From: Shewanella holmiensis
Lineage (GTDB): Bacteria > Pseudomonadota > Gammaproteobacteria > Enterobacterales > Shewanellaceae
Direction of reading: 5' to 3'
Length of the DNA: 64,000 nucleotides
Assembly (NCBI RefSeq): GCF_025370255.1
Contig: NZ_JAMTCD010000019.1
Span: 32,032 to 96,031 of the forward strand
Positions within the stretch are counted from its first letter, which is position 1. Each line of letters starts with the position of its first letter. A program made the position numbers and the translations under genes. Positions 9,322-20,221 of this stretch are shown here, in pieces. The notes beneath the pieces are model-generated. The model saw nothing but the letters and a program-made list of their open reading frames with translations, was not told where the DNA came from and made no database searches.

Positions 9322-9825
9322 ATGGCAAATAATAAGAATTATTCAATTAAAGATTTAGACCGTATTGATAGAAACATTTTGAATGAACTGCAAATGGATG
9401 GCAGAATTTCAAATGTTGAATTATCAAAGCGTGTCGGTCTTAGTCCAACCCCTTGTCTTGAAAGGGTTAAACGTCTTGAGAAACAAGGTTTTATTAACGG
9501 ATATACAGCATTAGTGAATCCGCATTATTTAGGCGCTTCATTGTTAGTATTTGTGGAGATCACGTTAAACCGTGATACCCCTGATATTTTTGATCGTTTC
9601 AATCGTGCTGTTCAGTTACTCGATGATATTCAAGAGTGTCATTTGGTCTCTGGTGATTTTGACTATTTATTAAAAACCCGTGTGTCCGATATGTCAGCTT
9701 ATCGTCGTTTGTTGGGGGAAACCCTGTTAAAGCTTCCTTCAGTTTCTGATACTCGTACCTACGTTGTGATGGAAGAAGTTAAGCAAACAAATAAAGTCGC
9801 GCTTAATTTAATTGCCGAGTTGTAA
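9322..9825 (+). CDS. lrp: Leucine-responsive regulatory protein
   Basis: Global Lrp/AsnC-family DNA-binding regulator. The protein from the ATG at 9322 is 167 residues, close to the 164 of E. coli Lrp and nearly identical to it in remembered sequence: DLDRIDRNILNELQMDGRIS, then the helix-turn-helix NVELSKRVGLSPTPCLERVK. The RAM ligand-sensing domain includes ECHLVSGDFDYLLKTR and DTRTYVVMEEVKQ. The reading frame stays open upstream to 9211, but the extra residues are not family-like, so I take 9322. Its place before ftsK is the conserved gammaproteobacterial order. The leader contains a CAGCAG/CTGCTG hairpin at about 9246-9264 and an ACTCGT/ACGAGT repeat at 9162-9181, neither of proven role. 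Confidence 0.95.
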   Translation: MANNKNYSIKDLDRIDRNILNELQMDGRISNVELSKRVGLSPTPCLERVKRLEKQGFINGYTALVNPHYLGASLLVFVEITLNRDTPDIFDRFNRAVQLLDDIQECHLVSGDFDYLLKTRVSDMSAYRRLLGETLLKLPSVSDTRTYVVMEEVKQTNKVALNLIAEL

Positions 9826-9876
9826 TATTTGTCGAGTTAGCTGTAAATCGCAGCAGTTAACCCTTCAAGTCTCCTT

Positions 9877-9912
9877 AAGCAGAAATAGGCTATTACTCAG
9901 CTATTTCTGCTT
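9877..9912 (+). terminator. Probable terminator of lrp
   Basis: AAGCAGAAATAG (9877-9888) and CTATTTCTGCTT (9901-9912) are perfect 12-base inverted repeats, followed by ATTATTT. The weak T run makes it a moderate-quality terminator between lrp and ftsK. Confidence 0.6.
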
Positions 9913-10063
9913 ATTATTTACCCAGCCTGTCTTATTCGCGATTTAAGCGATGAAATCCTCTTCACATTCGATTGAGCTTATGGCTTCCACAGTGCATAAT
10001 CACTGAAAACACAGATTATTCTGTGATAATCTATTTAATTACTGTCTTTAATTTCATGTATGG

Positions 10064-12772
10064 ATGATACCGTTGACTCAGGGAAATAGTTTAAAAACGC
10101 TCAGTGGTCTACAGCGACTACTTGAAGGCGGCTTAATTTTTTGTTGCATGGTAGCAACATACATATTATTAGCATTATCTAGCTTCAGCCCAAATGACCC
10201 AGGCTGGAGCCAATCGCATTTTCAAGGTGAAATTCATAATTGGACAGGTGCCGTTGGCGCCTGGACTGCAGATGTATTGTTGTATTTCTTTGGTTTCATT
10301 GCCTACTGTATTCCCGTCATAATAGCCACCACCGGGTGGTTCTTCTTTAATCGTGCGCACAAGTTATTAGAAATTGATTATTTCTCAGTTGGTTTACGTA
10401 TTATTGGCTTCATGCTAATGGTATTAGCCTTGGCCGCCTTAGTCAGTATGAATGTCGATGATGTCTATGTGTTTTCTGCCGGAGGAGTGGCGGGGGATGT
10501 GATTAGCCAGGCTATGTTGCCGTACTTTAATGTAATGGGGACTGTTCTGCTTTTACTGTGTTTTATTGGCGCTGGGTTCACTTTAGCTACAGGGATCAGT
10601 TGGCTAACCATTATCGAGTTACTTGGGAACGGTGTTATCTGGTTAGCGAAAAAAGTATGGTCTTTACCACAATCACTCAAACGCGATCGTGAAACCGAAG
10701 ACACTCGCGGATTTATGTCAGTGGTTGATAAGTTTAAGCAACGCCGTGAAAGTGGTTTTGACGATGAGTTATCCCAACCACTTGTTGCCGATGATGACAA
10801 CGTAACTAACATTAAGATCAATCCAGTTGATGATGAAATTAATCATGTTACAGATATTAACACTACAGTTAAGCCGACGATAAAACCATTTTCTATACCT
10901 GAACCTAAGGCAGACAAGAAGCGAAGTATTTTCAGCCGTAAAGTGAAAGACGCGCCAGTTGAGCCTAAAATTGAAGCAGATTATGGTGATGACGTCGATC
11001 GACTTGAGCCTAAAATGTTTCAACAGGATATTAATGATTTAGAACCTTCATTTGATTCTTGGTCGGCAGAAGATGAAGATAAAATCCCCAGCTTTTCTGC
11101 TATTGATGATCTTAATGATCTTGATGATAACCATGACATAATTGATGAACCTGAATTTGAACAGGTGCATTCAACTGGGGCGTTAGTTGCACAGCAACAA
11201 CCTAAAAAAGAAGCTAAAATTGTTGATGGCATTGTCATGATTGATGGTCAGGCACCTGAAACACCAAGAGCGCCTATGGCACCGTTGCCAGACCTAAGTT
11301 TACTTGATATCCCCGATAGAAAGAAGAATCCCATTAGTGAGGAAGAACTTGAGCAGGTCGCTCGTTTAGTTGAAATTAAGTTGGCCGATTTCAATATTGT
11401 CGCCAATGTTGTCGGAGTCTATCCTGGCCCAGTCGTAACCCGTTTTGAATTAGAACTTGCTCCAGGTGTTAAAGCCTCAAAAATCACTAATTTATCAAAA
11501 GATTTAGCGCGTTCTTTATTATCAGAAAACGTGCGGGTTGTTGAAGTTATTCCCGGAAAAGCCTACGTAGGCCTAGAATTACCGAATAAATTCCGTGAAA
11601 CCGTCTTTATGCGGGACGTGCTAGATAGTGATGCTTTCAGAGAGAGTAAATCGAAATTGTCTATGGTGTTAGGCCAAGATATTTCAGGCGAGCCAGTCAT
11701 TGTTGATCTCGGTAAAATGCCGCATTTATTAGTCGCTGGTACAACGGGCTCGGGAAAATCTGTAGGCGTAAACGTGATGATCACCAGTTTGCTGTATAAG
11801 TCTGGTCCCGATGATGTTCGATTTATTATGATCGACCCTAAGATGCTTGAATTATCAGTGTATGAAGGCATCCCACATTTATTGTGTGAGGTTGTCACTG
11901 ATATGAAAGAAGCTGCCAATGCTCTGCGTTGGTGTGTTGGCGAAATGGAGCGTCGTTATAAATTGATGTCAGCTTTAGGTGTTCGTAACTTAAAAGGTTA
12001 TAACATCAAAATTAAAGAAGCGGCAGCAAGAGGTGAGTACATCCCTGATCCACTTTGGAAACAATCTGAAAGTATGCTTGATGAAGCGCCACCATTGGAT
12101 AAATTACCCGCCATTGTAGTGGTGGTTGATGAATTTGCCGATATGATCATGATTGTAGGTAAAAAAGTGGAAGAGCTAATTGCTCGTATTGCCCAAAAAG
12201 CACGCGCGGCAGGTATTCATTTGATATTAGCGACACAGCGACCATCAGTTGATGTGATCACAGGCTTAATTAAAGCTAATATTCCAACTCGAATCGCTTT
12301 TCAGGTGTCATCACGCATTGATTCGCGCACGATTTTAGATCAACAGGGTGCTGAAACCCTACTAGGTATGGGTGACATGCTGTATTTACCCCCTGGTACA
12401 AGTGTTCCTAACCGAGTGCATGGTGCATTTATTGATGACCACGAAGTACATAAAGTCGTAGCCGATTGGTGTGCACGTGGTAAACCACAATATGTGCAAG
12501 AAATTTTGAATGGCGTGTCAGATGGTGAGCAAGTGTTGTTACCTGGCGAGTCAGCAGACTCTGATGATGAACTGGATGCTCTTTATGATGAAGCGGTCGC
12601 ATTTGTTACCGAAACGCGCAGAGGTTCTATTTCCAGTGTTCAAAGAAAGTTCAAAATTGGTTATAACCGTGCAGCAAGAATAATTGAGTCAATGGAAGCA
12701 CAAGGTATTGTTAGCTCCCAAGGCCATAATGGCAATCGTGAAGTATTGGCGCCACCGCCACCAAGAAATTAG
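10064..12772 (+). CDS. ftsK: DNA translocase FtsK
   Basis: Septum-localised double-stranded DNA pump that clears chromosome dimers and activates XerCD at dif. The protein has 902 residues, shorter than the 1329 of E. coli because the linker is shorter. It has four N-terminal membrane helices (about 18-190), then an acidic, low-complexity linker (about 220-400). The RecA-like motor carries Walker A GTTGSGKS (559-566) and Walker [10 protein letters not shown] (D689). A C-terminal winged-helix gamma domain ([22 protein letters not shown]) reads the polar KOPS sequences. lolA follows after 8 bases, so lolA and rarA are probably co-transcribed with it, as in other gammaproteobacteria. Confidence 0.96.
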   Translation: MIPLTQGNSLKTLSGLQRLLEGGLIFCCMVATYILLALSSFSPNDPGWSQSHFQGEIHNWTGAVGAWTADVLLYFFGFIAYCIPVIIATTGWFFFNRAHKLLEIDYFSVGLRIIGFMLMVLALAALVSMNVDDVYVFSAGGVAGDVISQAMLPYFNVMGTVLLLLCFIGAGFTLATGISWLTIIELLGNGVIWLAKKVWSLPQSLKRDRETEDTRGFMSVVDKFKQRRESGFDDELSQPLVADDDNVTNIKINPVDDEINHVTDINTTVKPTIKPFSIPEPKADKKRSIFSRKVKDAPVEPKIEADYGDDVDRLEPKMFQQDINDLEPSFDSWSAEDEDKIPSFSAIDDLNDLDDNHDIIDEPEFEQVHSTGALVAQQQPKKEAKIVDGIVMIDGQAPETPRAPMAPLPDLSLLDIPDRKKNPISEEELEQVARLVEIKLADFNIVANVVGVYPGPVVTRFELELAPGVKASKITNLSKDLARSLLSENVRVVEVIPGKAYVGLELPNKFRETVFMRDVLDSDAFRESKSKLSMVLGQDISGEPVIVDLGKMPHLLVAGTTGSGKSVGVNVMITSLLYKSGPDDVRFIMIDPKMLELSVYEGIPHLLCEVVTDMKEAANALRWCVGEMERRYKLMSALGVRNLKGYNIKIKEAAARGEYIPDPLWKQSESMLDEAPPLDKLPAIVVVVDEFADMIMIVGKKVEELIARIAQKARAAGIHLILATQRPSVDVITGLIKANIPTRIAFQVSSRIDSRTILDQQGAETLLGMGDMLYLPPGTSVPNRVHGAFIDDHEVHKVVADWCARGKPQYVQEILNGVSDGEQVLLPGESADSDDELDALYDEAVAFVTETRRGSISSVQRKFKIGYNRAARIIESMEAQGIVSSQGHNGNREVLAPPPPRN

Positions 12773-12780
12773 GAAAAGTT

Positions 12781-13422
12781 ATGCGATTAAAGCAAATAGC
12801 CATTATTACAATTGCAGCAGTTAGCTTGATGGGCAGTAGTATTGTACTTGCCAACGATGCTGAGGCGTTGCGTGGCAAGCTGACAAATATTGATAATTTA
12901 CATGCTAAATTTCAACAAAAAGTTACCGACGTGAACAACAAGCCTATTCAAACAGGTAATGGTATTTTTGCGTTGTCATATCCGAATAAATTTTATTGGC
13001 ATTTGACCGAGCCTGATGAATCTTTAATTGTGGCTGATGGTTCAAGTTTGTGGATATATAACCCGTTTGCTGAAGAAGTAACGGTAATGGATGTCTCTCA
13101 AGCCGTAGATGCGTCACCAATCGCCTTATTAGTTCATCGCGATGAAGCCACATGGTCGCAGTACAATGTTAAACAATCAGCTAAAAAATCCGATTGCTTT
13201 GATATTGTCCCAAAAGAAGCCAAAGGCAGTGTGATTGCGGTGACTGTGTGTTTTAACAACAATCAGTTGTCGGCTTTCGATTTAACTGACGAGCAAGGCA
13301 ATTTAAGCCAATTTAGCTTACTTGAACAGCGCAGTGTTACGCCAACTGAGCAATCTTTGTTTCACTTTGCCCTCCCTGAAAATGTTGATATTGATGATCA
13401 ACGTTTAAAGCAGATCCAATAA
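12781..13422 (+). CDS. lolA: Periplasmic lipoprotein carrier LolA
   Basis: Periplasmic chaperone that takes lipoproteins from LolCDE at the inner membrane and hands them to LolB. It has 213 residues, the usual length, with a clear signal peptide (MRLKQIAIITIAAVSLMGSS, cleavage after VLA). The mature start NDAEALRGKLTNIDNLHAKFQQKV is typical. FYWHLTEPDESLIVADGSSLWIYNP matches the beta-sheet lining of the hydrophobic cavity. It sits between ftsK and rarA, the conserved order, with 8-base and 6-base gaps, so one operon is likely. Confidence 0.94.
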   Translation: MRLKQIAIITIAAVSLMGSSIVLANDAEALRGKLTNIDNLHAKFQQKVTDVNNKPIQTGNGIFALSYPNKFYWHLTEPDESLIVADGSSLWIYNPFAEEVTVMDVSQAVDASPIALLVHRDEATWSQYNVKQSAKKSDCFDIVPKEAKGSVIAVTVCFNNNQLSAFDLTDEQGNLSQFSLLEQRSVTPTEQSLFHFALPENVDIDDQRLKQIQ

Positions 13423-13428
13423 TTATTC

Positions 13429-14760
13429 GTGGCCAATCTAGATTTTAATTTCGCACCCGATTTTCGCCCATTAGCGGCGAGAATGCGGCCGCGTGATATC
13501 AACGAATATATTGGTCAAATGCATTTACTTGGAGCTGGGCAACCGTTACGTAAAGCGTTAGAGGCTAATCGAGCCCACTCGATGTTGTTATGGGGGCCGC
13601 CAGGTACAGGAAAAACCACTTTAGCCGAGTTAGTCGCGCATTATGCTAATGCCCATGTAGAACGTATTTCTGCAGTGACTTCAGGTGTCAAAGATATTCG
13701 CGCTGCGATTGACCAGGCAAAAGCTGTTGCTCAAAGCCGTGGCCAACGAACATTATTATTTGTTGATGAAGTTCATCGTTTTAACAAAAGCCAACAGGAT
13801 GCCTTTTTACCGTTCATTGAAGATGGCACGGTTATTTTTGTTGGCGCAACAACTGAAAATCCCTCATTCGAAATAAACAATGCGCTTTTATCACGTGCCA
13901 GGGTTTATTTAATTAATCGATTAAGCAATGATGAAATTATTCAAATTGCCCAGCAGGCATTAATAGATGTTGAGCGAGGTTTGGGTAAAAGACAGCTGCT
14001 ATTACCCGATAATGTGGCTAATTCATTAGCACAAATTTGTGATGGTGATGCCCGAAAAGCGCTTAACTTGATTGAGTTAATGGGAGATTTAGTTGCCGAT
14101 AACGGTGAGTTTACTCTTGATATGCTGACCCAAGTAGCGGGTCATCAAGTGGCTGGCTACGATAAAAATGGCGACCAATTTTACGACTTAATTTCAGCGG
14201 TGCATAAATCGGTTCGCGGCTCTGCACCTGATGCGGCGCTTTATTGGTATTGTCGGATATTAGAAGGTGGCGGTGATCCGTTATATGTTGCTAGACGATT
14301 GTTAGCCATAGCCTCTGAAGATATCGGCAATGCCGATCCTATGGCAATGACAGTGGCAATCAATGCTTGGGACTGTTTTCATCGTTTAGGTCCAGCAGAA
14401 GGCGAGCGAGCCATCGCACAAGCTGTGCTTTATCTTGCCAGTGCCCCTAAAAGTAATGCTGTTTATACTGCATTTAAGCAAGCTAGAGACTTGGCTAAGC
14501 AAACAGGGCATGAACCTGTGCCAAACCATTTACGAAATGCACCCACTCAGCTAATGAAAGATATTGGCTATGGCCAACAATATCGCTATGCCCATGATGA
14601 GCCTGATGCCTTTGCGGCAGGTGAGAATTATTTTCCTGAATCACTACAAGATGCACATTTTTATCAGCCAACAAATCGTGGTTTTGAAAAGCGCATTCAA
14701 GATAAATTGGCCAATTTAGCCCAACGAGATCAACATAGTGAGCTAAAACGCTATGACTAA
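13429..14760 (+). CDS. rarA: Replication-associated recombination protein A (AAA+ ATPase)
   Basis: RarA/MgsA acts at stalled replication forks and is related to clamp-loader ATPases. Its 443 residues match the family. Walker A is GPPGTGKT (56-63) and Walker B is [10 protein letters not shown] (D113, E114), followed by [15 protein letters not shown]. The sensor/arginine-finger region reads [21 protein letters not shown]. The start is GTG at 13429, giving [21 protein letters not shown], the normal family N-terminus. The 3' end overlaps crcB by 8 bases, so translation may be coupled. Confidence 0.95.
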   Translation: MANLDFNFAPDFRPLAARMRPRDINEYIGQMHLLGAGQPLRKALEANRAHSMLLWGPPGTGKTTLAELVAHYANAHVERISAVTSGVKDIRAAIDQAKAVAQSRGQRTLLFVDEVHRFNKSQQDAFLPFIEDGTVIFVGATTENPSFEINNALLSRARVYLINRLSNDEIIQIAQQALIDVERGLGKRQLLLPDNVANSLAQICDGDARKALNLIELMGDLVADNGEFTLDMLTQVAGHQVAGYDKNGDQFYDLISAVHKSVRGSAPDAALYWYCRILEGGGDPLYVARRLLAIASEDIGNADPMAMTVAINAWDCFHRLGPAEGERAIAQAVLYLASAPKSNAVYTAFKQARDLAKQTGHEPVPNHLRNAPTQLMKDIGYGQQYRYAHDEPDAFAAGENYFPESLQDAHFYQPTNRGFEKRIQDKLANLAQRDQHSELKRYD

Positions 14761-15127
14761 TATACTGTTTGTGGCATTGGGCGGTTCAATTGGCGCTGTT
14801 TTGCGCTATCTTATTTCAATTTTTATGATCCAAGTATTTGGAAGCAGTTTCCCTTTTGGTACACTGTTGGTCAACGTATTAGGATCGTTTTTAATGGGGA
14901 TAGTTTATGCCTTAGGGCAACTTAGCCATTTAAGCCCTGAAGTAAAGTCACTTGTAGCTGTTGGCTTACTTGGAGCATTAACTACCTTTTCTACTTTTTC
15001 TAACGAAACCTTATTGCTGATGCAAGAGGGTTTATGGTTTAAAAGTATGCTTAATGTGTTGTTGAACGTGACCCTGTGTTTATTCATGGTGTACTTAGGT
15101 CAGCAACTAATTTTTTCTCGCGTTTAA
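14753..15127 (+). CDS. crcB: Fluoride channel CrcB/Fluc
   Basis: Small inner-membrane fluoride exporter that works as an antiparallel dimer. The 124 residues form four membrane helices. Family motifs are [27 protein letters not shown] (pore N41) and [17 protein letters not shown], which holds the central sodium site and the phenylalanine box. It overlaps rarA by 8 bases and precedes serS by 18, so it belongs to the same transcription unit. I saw no fluoride riboswitch upstream; the upstream sequence is rarA coding sequence. Confidence 0.93.
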   Translation: MTNILFVALGGSIGAVLRYLISIFMIQVFGSSFPFGTLLVNVLGSFLMGIVYALGQLSHLSPEVKSLVAVGLLGALTTFSTFSNETLLLMQEGLWFKSMLNVLLNVTLCLFMVYLGQQLIFSRV

Positions 15128-16432
<1,305 letters not shown>

Positions 16433-16510
16433 ATCCGAAAGTTATTGACTTGGAACGACTTTTTCATTAAAAATAGCAGCATTAGATATTTTTGTTGAGA
16501 AAGTTAATTC

Positions 16511-16633
16511 ATGGCTCGAAAGCCTAAAAATAACAGTGTGGTATATTCTGTTGTGATGTATTTTTTTGGTTTTGTGGTATTAGTTCAGCTGAGCCAGGCC
16601 TTATATATTTTACTTGAAAATACGTTACCGTAA
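16511..16633 (+). CDS. Small hypothetical membrane protein (40 residues)
   Basis: Short open frame after serS encoding MARKPKNNSVVYSVVMYFFG... and ending in ALYILLENTLP. It has a basic start and one hydrophobic segment (about residues 9-34), which suggests a single-span inner-membrane microprotein with its N-terminus inside. A GAGAAAG lies 8-14 bases before the ATG. A good terminator follows 17 bases after the stop, as expected for the end of a transcript. I do not recognise the family, and no function can be given. Chance ORFs of this size are common, so confidence is moderate. Confidence 0.5.
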   Translation: MARKPKNNSVVYSVVMYFFGFVVLVQLSQALYILLENTLP

Positions 16634-16649
16634 TTTGCCTGCAACACAT

Positions 16650-16680
16650 AAAGCCTCGAAGAATTGCTCTTCGGGGCTTT
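16650..16680 (+). terminator. Rho-independent terminator
   Basis: AAAGCCTCGAAGA pairs with TCTTCGGGGCTTT around a short loop, with one G-T pair. It ends the serS transcript and probably also the tusE transcript from the other side, as the arms provide A and T runs in both directions. Confidence 0.8.
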
Positions 16681-16785
16681 ATGTTTTTAGCTTGGCAGCT
16701 ATGTTTGGATTGAATTGCTCACTAACTAACTAACCTCAACTCGGGTTAACAGATGGCTCAATAAGCTGAATTCAATATACTCTAC

Positions 16786-17139
16786 TTAGAGGCACTTAGC
16801 GGGTTTTGGTAGGCCTGCAATCTTAGTTGCCTGCTTTGCAGGGCCAACGGGGAATAGGGTATAAAGATACTTTGAGTTGCCTTTATCTGGCCCTAAACTT
16901 TGCCCAATCGCTTTTACCAATACTCTAATAGCCGGACTGGTTTTGTATTCTAAGTAAAAATGACGTACAAAGTGGATCACTTCCCAATGTGCGTCTGACA
17001 ATTCAATGTTTTCAGTCGCCGCAAGTATTGGCGCCATGTCTTGTTGCCAATCCTCGACGTTTTTTAAATAACCCTGTTTATCGGTCTCGATTGCTTGGCC
17101 GTTAAACTCAAACATAAATTCAAAAGTTGAACTTACCAT
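16786..17139 (-). CDS. tusE: Sulfurtransferase TusE (DsrC family)
   Basis: Last carrier of the Tus sulfur relay, accepting persulfide from TusBCD and passing it to MnmA for 2-thiouridine formation at tRNA position 34. The 117 residues end in GLPKPAKCL, with the conserved penultimate cysteine (C116) that carries sulfur. [23 protein letters not shown] and [11 protein letters not shown] are typical DsrC/TusE stretches. It overlaps tusB by 7 bases at the end of a tusD-tusC-tusB-tusE order, so it is co-transcribed. Confidence 0.93.
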   Translation of the reverse strand: MVSSTFEFMFEFNGQAIETDKQGYLKNVEDWQQDMAPILAATENIELSDAHWEVIHFVRHFYLEYKTSPAIRVLVKAIGQSLGPDKGNSKYLYTLFPVGPAKQATKIAGLPKPAKCL

Positions 17140-17429
17140 GTAATCACCTTGTTGTGTCGCAGCGTTTGATAGACGAATTCATGTTCATCGATCAGATTAA
17201 TTTCAATGTTGCGTATAGTCGTTAATTTAGATCGTAATCCACGCGCTTCGACATCATCTTTTAAAATATAAATAGGTATAGCTGCCAACAAGATAATCAA
17301 GTCTGGGTAAAGTAAAACATTGACCGCATCAGCTGTTAGAATAATGCTGTCGCCTGGGCTGATATACCGTAAACATAAACGTAATGCATTGTCATGGCTA
17401 GTGGATGTTTGAATGTGATGTAAAATCAA
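17133..17429 (-). CDS. tusB: Sulfur relay protein TusB (DsrH family)
   Basis: Small cytoplasmic subunit of the TusBCD hexamer, which receives sulfur from TusA and delivers it to TusE. The 98 residues fit the DsrH family ([20 protein letters not shown], then [11 protein letters not shown] and [10 protein letters not shown]). Sequence conservation is low, as usual for TusB, but its position between tusC and tusE, with 4-base and 7-base overlaps, makes the call firm. The overlaps suggest translational coupling. Confidence 0.87.
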   Translation of the reverse strand: MILHHIQTSTSHDNALRLCLRYISPGDSIILTADAVNVLLYPDLIILLAAIPIYILKDDVEARGLRSKLTTIRNIEINLIDEHEFVYQTLRHNKVITW

Positions 17430-17782
17430 AATACCAATACCTCATCAGCGTCCGCGAGTGCAGCACTAATGGCAACAGCCTCTGCTATTTGCACATCAAT
17501 GGCTAACTCATGTTGATTGATACCAAGCGTTTCAAGAGATTGCTTACAGGCCAATACCGTGTCTATTTCGTATAAGTCAAAGGCTTTAAAAACCGAGACA
17601 TAATCTTTGCTACCCGCTAACGTTGCCTGTTGATTGGGTAATAGATGCAATACAGCTTCATCACAAAATACCAGCGACACTTGTTGCTCAAAACTGGCAC
17701 TTAATAAAGCAAAATCAATCCCTTCACGGGTGGTTGTGGTGCCATAAGGGGAATGCCGAAATACAATACACACTTTTTTCAT
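17426..17782 (-). CDS. tusC: Sulfur relay protein TusC (DsrF family)
   Basis: DsrE/DsrF-fold subunit of the TusBCD complex in tRNA 2-thiouridylation. The 118 residues include MKKVCIVFRHSPYGTTTTREGIDFALLSASFEQQVSLVF, which is characteristic of TusC, and LLPNQQ. It overlaps tusB by 4 bases and follows tusD by 12 bases on the minus strand. The structural role is inferred from the family; the active cysteine of the complex is in TusD. Confidence 0.92.
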   Translation of the reverse strand: MKKVCIVFRHSPYGTTTTREGIDFALLSASFEQQVSLVFCDEAVLHLLPNQQATLAGSKDYVSVFKAFDLYEIDTVLACKQSLETLGINQHELAIDVQIAEAVAISAALADADEVLVF

Positions 17783-17794
17783 TATATTATTGTC

Positions 17795-18184
17795 CTAAAA
17801 ACACACTAAACGATCGGCATGTTCGATACCACTGACCAATTCTCCCAAGCCGCCCATGGTGAATGTGCTATCACTGTTCCATTGTGACTTGTTATTTTCT
17901 TCGGCATCTTGCTCAGATAAAACCCCGCGCCTTAGCGCTGCAGATACACAATTGATAAGTGGCACTTGTTGTGAGTGAGAAAACTCAACCCATAGTTGAT
18001 GCAGATTAATTTCATCAGAGGCCGGACAATGTAATGAATTGCTGTTTTGCACACCATCTTGGTAAAAAAATACTTTGATTACCTGATGGCCTGCAGAGGT
18101 AGCCGCTTGGCAGAACTTAAGGGCTCTGATGCTGGCAGTAGACCCATAAGCGGGACCGTTAACTTGGACGATGAATTTATTCAT
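17795..18184 (-). CDS. tusD: Sulfurtransferase TusD (DsrE family)
   Basis: Catalytic subunit of TusBCD: its cysteine takes sulfur from TusA before transfer to TusE. It has 129 residues with the DsrE start MNKFIVQVNGPAYGSTASIRALKF and the active-site stretch PLINCVSAALRRG, where C79 matches the position of the E. coli TusD cysteine. It is the first gene of tusDCBE and lies 58 bases downstream of the YccA-type gene on the same strand, so the two may share a transcript. Confidence 0.93.
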   Translation of the reverse strand: MNKFIVQVNGPAYGSTASIRALKFCQAATSAGHQVIKVFFYQDGVQNSNSLHCPASDEINLHQLWVEFSHSQQVPLINCVSAALRRGVLSEQDAEENNKSQWNSDSTFTMGGLGELVSGIEHADRLVCF

Positions 18185-18242
18185 TATAAAAAAAATGACC
18201 CTAAAGTAGAGTCATTTTATCTTAATTTATCAGCAATGACGA

Positions 18243-18902
18243 TTAATCGTCGTTACCCATGCCTAATAAATGAAGTAGGGCCATGAATAAGTTGATAAAG
18301 TTTAGGAATAATGAAATGGTGGCACGAATATAGTTTGTTTCACCACCGTTGACGATACGGCTTGTATCAAACAAGATTAAGCCCACCATTAACATGGCTA
18401 CCGCAGCTTGAATAGCCATGAATGCGACACCGTTGCCAACAAACATGTTGATCAGCGACGCACCAATCACCACAAGTAATCCGGCAAACAGGAAACCACC
18501 CATAAAGCTGAAGTCTTTTTTGGTGGTTATAGCGTAAGCCGATAACGATACGAAAATAATCGATGTTAAACCGAAAGCTTGCATGATTAATTCAGGACCG
18601 TTTGCTAAGCCAACATAGTGATTTAAGATATAACCCAGTGATGCACCTTGCATACCAGTGAAAGCAAAAATCCATGCTAAACCAGAAGCGTTATCAGCTT
18701 TTTTCAATGTCACCATCATCACAACGATACTGCCTAAAGACAGACCGATTGACATAAAGGGACCAATATTCAATGCCATTGCAACACCAGCCATAACAGC
18801 AGCAAATGCTAACGTCATTGAAAGCAGCATATAGGTGTTTTTAATGAGTTTGTTTGTTTCCATCGTCGTAGCATGTTGGCTCGACAAAGTGTGTTGATTC
18901 AT
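18243..18902 (-). CDS. yccA: Bax inhibitor-1/YccA family membrane protein
   Basis: Inner-membrane protein with about seven helices, 219 residues. E. coli YccA binds and modulates the FtsH protease, and this protein probably does likewise. Family segments include LLSMTLAFAAVMAGVAMALN, GMQGASLGYILNHYVG and ILFDTSRIVNGGETNYIRATISLFLNFINLF. An in-frame TTG start at 18914 exists, but GGAG lies about 8 bases before the ATG at 18902, which I prefer. The neighbouring tus genes are the same neighbours as in E. coli. The 303-base gap upstream (18903-19205) contains its promoter region and no gene I can support. Confidence 0.9.
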   Translation of the reverse strand: MNQHTLSSQHATTMETNKLIKNTYMLLSMTLAFAAVMAGVAMALNIGPFMSIGLSLGSIVVMMVTLKKADNASGLAWIFAFTGMQGASLGYILNHYVGLANGPELIMQAFGLTSIIFVSLSAYAITTKKDFSFMGGFLFAGLLVVIGASLINMFVGNGVAFMAIQAAVAMLMVGLILFDTSRIVNGGETNYIRATISLFLNFINLFMALLHLLGMGNDD

Positions 18903-19205
18903 AAGCGTCTCCAAGACATTTAAATACGTGTTCTAGCGTGTTGAACCAGGCAGCTTTGTTATAAACTGACTGACAGTAATTCGTTAATGAACGGCCAGCT
19001 TAATATAAATTGCTGCGTCCATCATTATAATAAAGCCAACTTATCATTAAAGCGTGTTAATTTTTTATTCGCTTCATTGTCAACAAGCTAACTTAATTGA
19101 ATCTTAAAAATTAGCGTTTGGCACAAATTTCATTGTAACAATTGAATAGCGACATTACATTTACATATGGGGCTATTTTATTAATATTCAAGTTATTAGG
19201 CTAAA

Positions 19206-20108
19206 TTAAGCTAACCACTCACGATGAAGCTTCTCTGTGTCACCCAAATAATCAAGCACCCATTGAAGAGCAGGGGACATACGGTCTTGGTCCCACGCTA
19301 AACAACACGGACTTGATGGTTTAGGATTTTGTAATGTTTTTTCAATTAACATCCCACTGGTGATAAAAGGCTGTGCAAGATGGATTGGCATATAACCAAT
19401 ACCTAAACCAGAACGAAAACAGTTAATTGCACGGATCCAATCTGGTACGACTAAACGTCGCTGGTTGTCTAATAACCAGGTGGTACGTTTAGGGATTTCT
19501 CTAGAGGTATCTTCAAGACAAATTGCCGGATATTGACGAAGTTCATCATCAATTAACGGTCTATCAATTTCGGCTAGTGGATGATTTTTACTGACTAAAA
19601 AAGCCCATTCAATATCCTTCATATCACGATACTGATAAACACCACCCACAGGTATCGCAGTGGTCGCGCCAATTGCCACCATACTTCGCCCACTGGCCAA
19701 TGATTCCCAAACCCCATTAAATACTTCGATTTGAATGATTAATTCCACATCATTAAAGTGTCGATAAAAGTCTGCAATTAAAGAGCTAATTTTATCCGCA
19801 CGTACAATGTTATCTAGCGCAATCGACAAGGTCGGTTGCCAGCCATTAGCTACCCGTTGTGTTTCACGTTTAAGCTCATCCATTTGCCTGAGCAATTCTC
19901 GTGCGTGTTGCAAAAAGTGCTTACCTGGCTCAGTTAAGGTTACCGAGCGATGATGTCGCTCAAATAACACTACGCCAATATCTGTCTCTACCTGTTTGAC
20001 GGCATAACTTACCGCAGAGGGCACTTTATGTAACTCATTTGCCGCTGCGGTAAAACTGCCTAATCTGGCAACGATGTCGATCATATGGAGTGTTTGCTCT
20101 GAAAGCAT
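19206..20108 (-). CDS. punR: LysR-type regulator PunR
   Basis: LysR-family activator, about 300 residues, strikingly similar to E. coli PunR (YdhB), which activates the purine-nucleoside permease gene punC. The N-terminal helix-turn-helix reads GSFTAAANELHKVPSAVSYAVKQ. The effector domain has NIVRADKISSLIADFYRHFNDVEL, VFNGVWESLASGRSMVAIGAT and SPALQWVLDYLGD, all matching PunR. The frame extends to 20165, but the family N-terminus and an AAAGG ribosome site fit the ATG at 20108. It is divergent from the permease gene, the standard arrangement for local activation. Confidence 0.88.
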   Translation of the reverse strand: MLSEQTLHMIDIVARLGSFTAAANELHKVPSAVSYAVKQVETDIGVVLFERHHRSVTLTEPGKHFLQHARELLRQMDELKRETQRVANGWQPTLSIALDNIVRADKISSLIADFYRHFNDVELIIQIEVFNGVWESLASGRSMVAIGATTAIPVGGVYQYRDMKDIEWAFLVSKNHPLAEIDRPLIDDELRQYPAICLEDTSREIPKRTTWLLDNQRRLVVPDWIRAINCFRSGLGIGYMPIHLAQPFITSGMLIEKTLQNPKPSSPCCLAWDQDRMSPALQWVLDYLGDTEKLHREWLA

Positions 20109-20221
20109 AGTAAAACCTTTGCTGTGATATTTTTTGATAGCTATGTTCGAATATAAACGTTTCACAGAATAATTTCTAATAATTACACTATGTCTAATGA
20201 AAAATAATTTGAGTATTAGAT

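Noticed and set aside
14600..14752. Fluoride riboswitch ahead of crcB
   Set aside because: The upstream sequence is rarA coding sequence and crcB overlaps it; no riboswitch-like structure was found.
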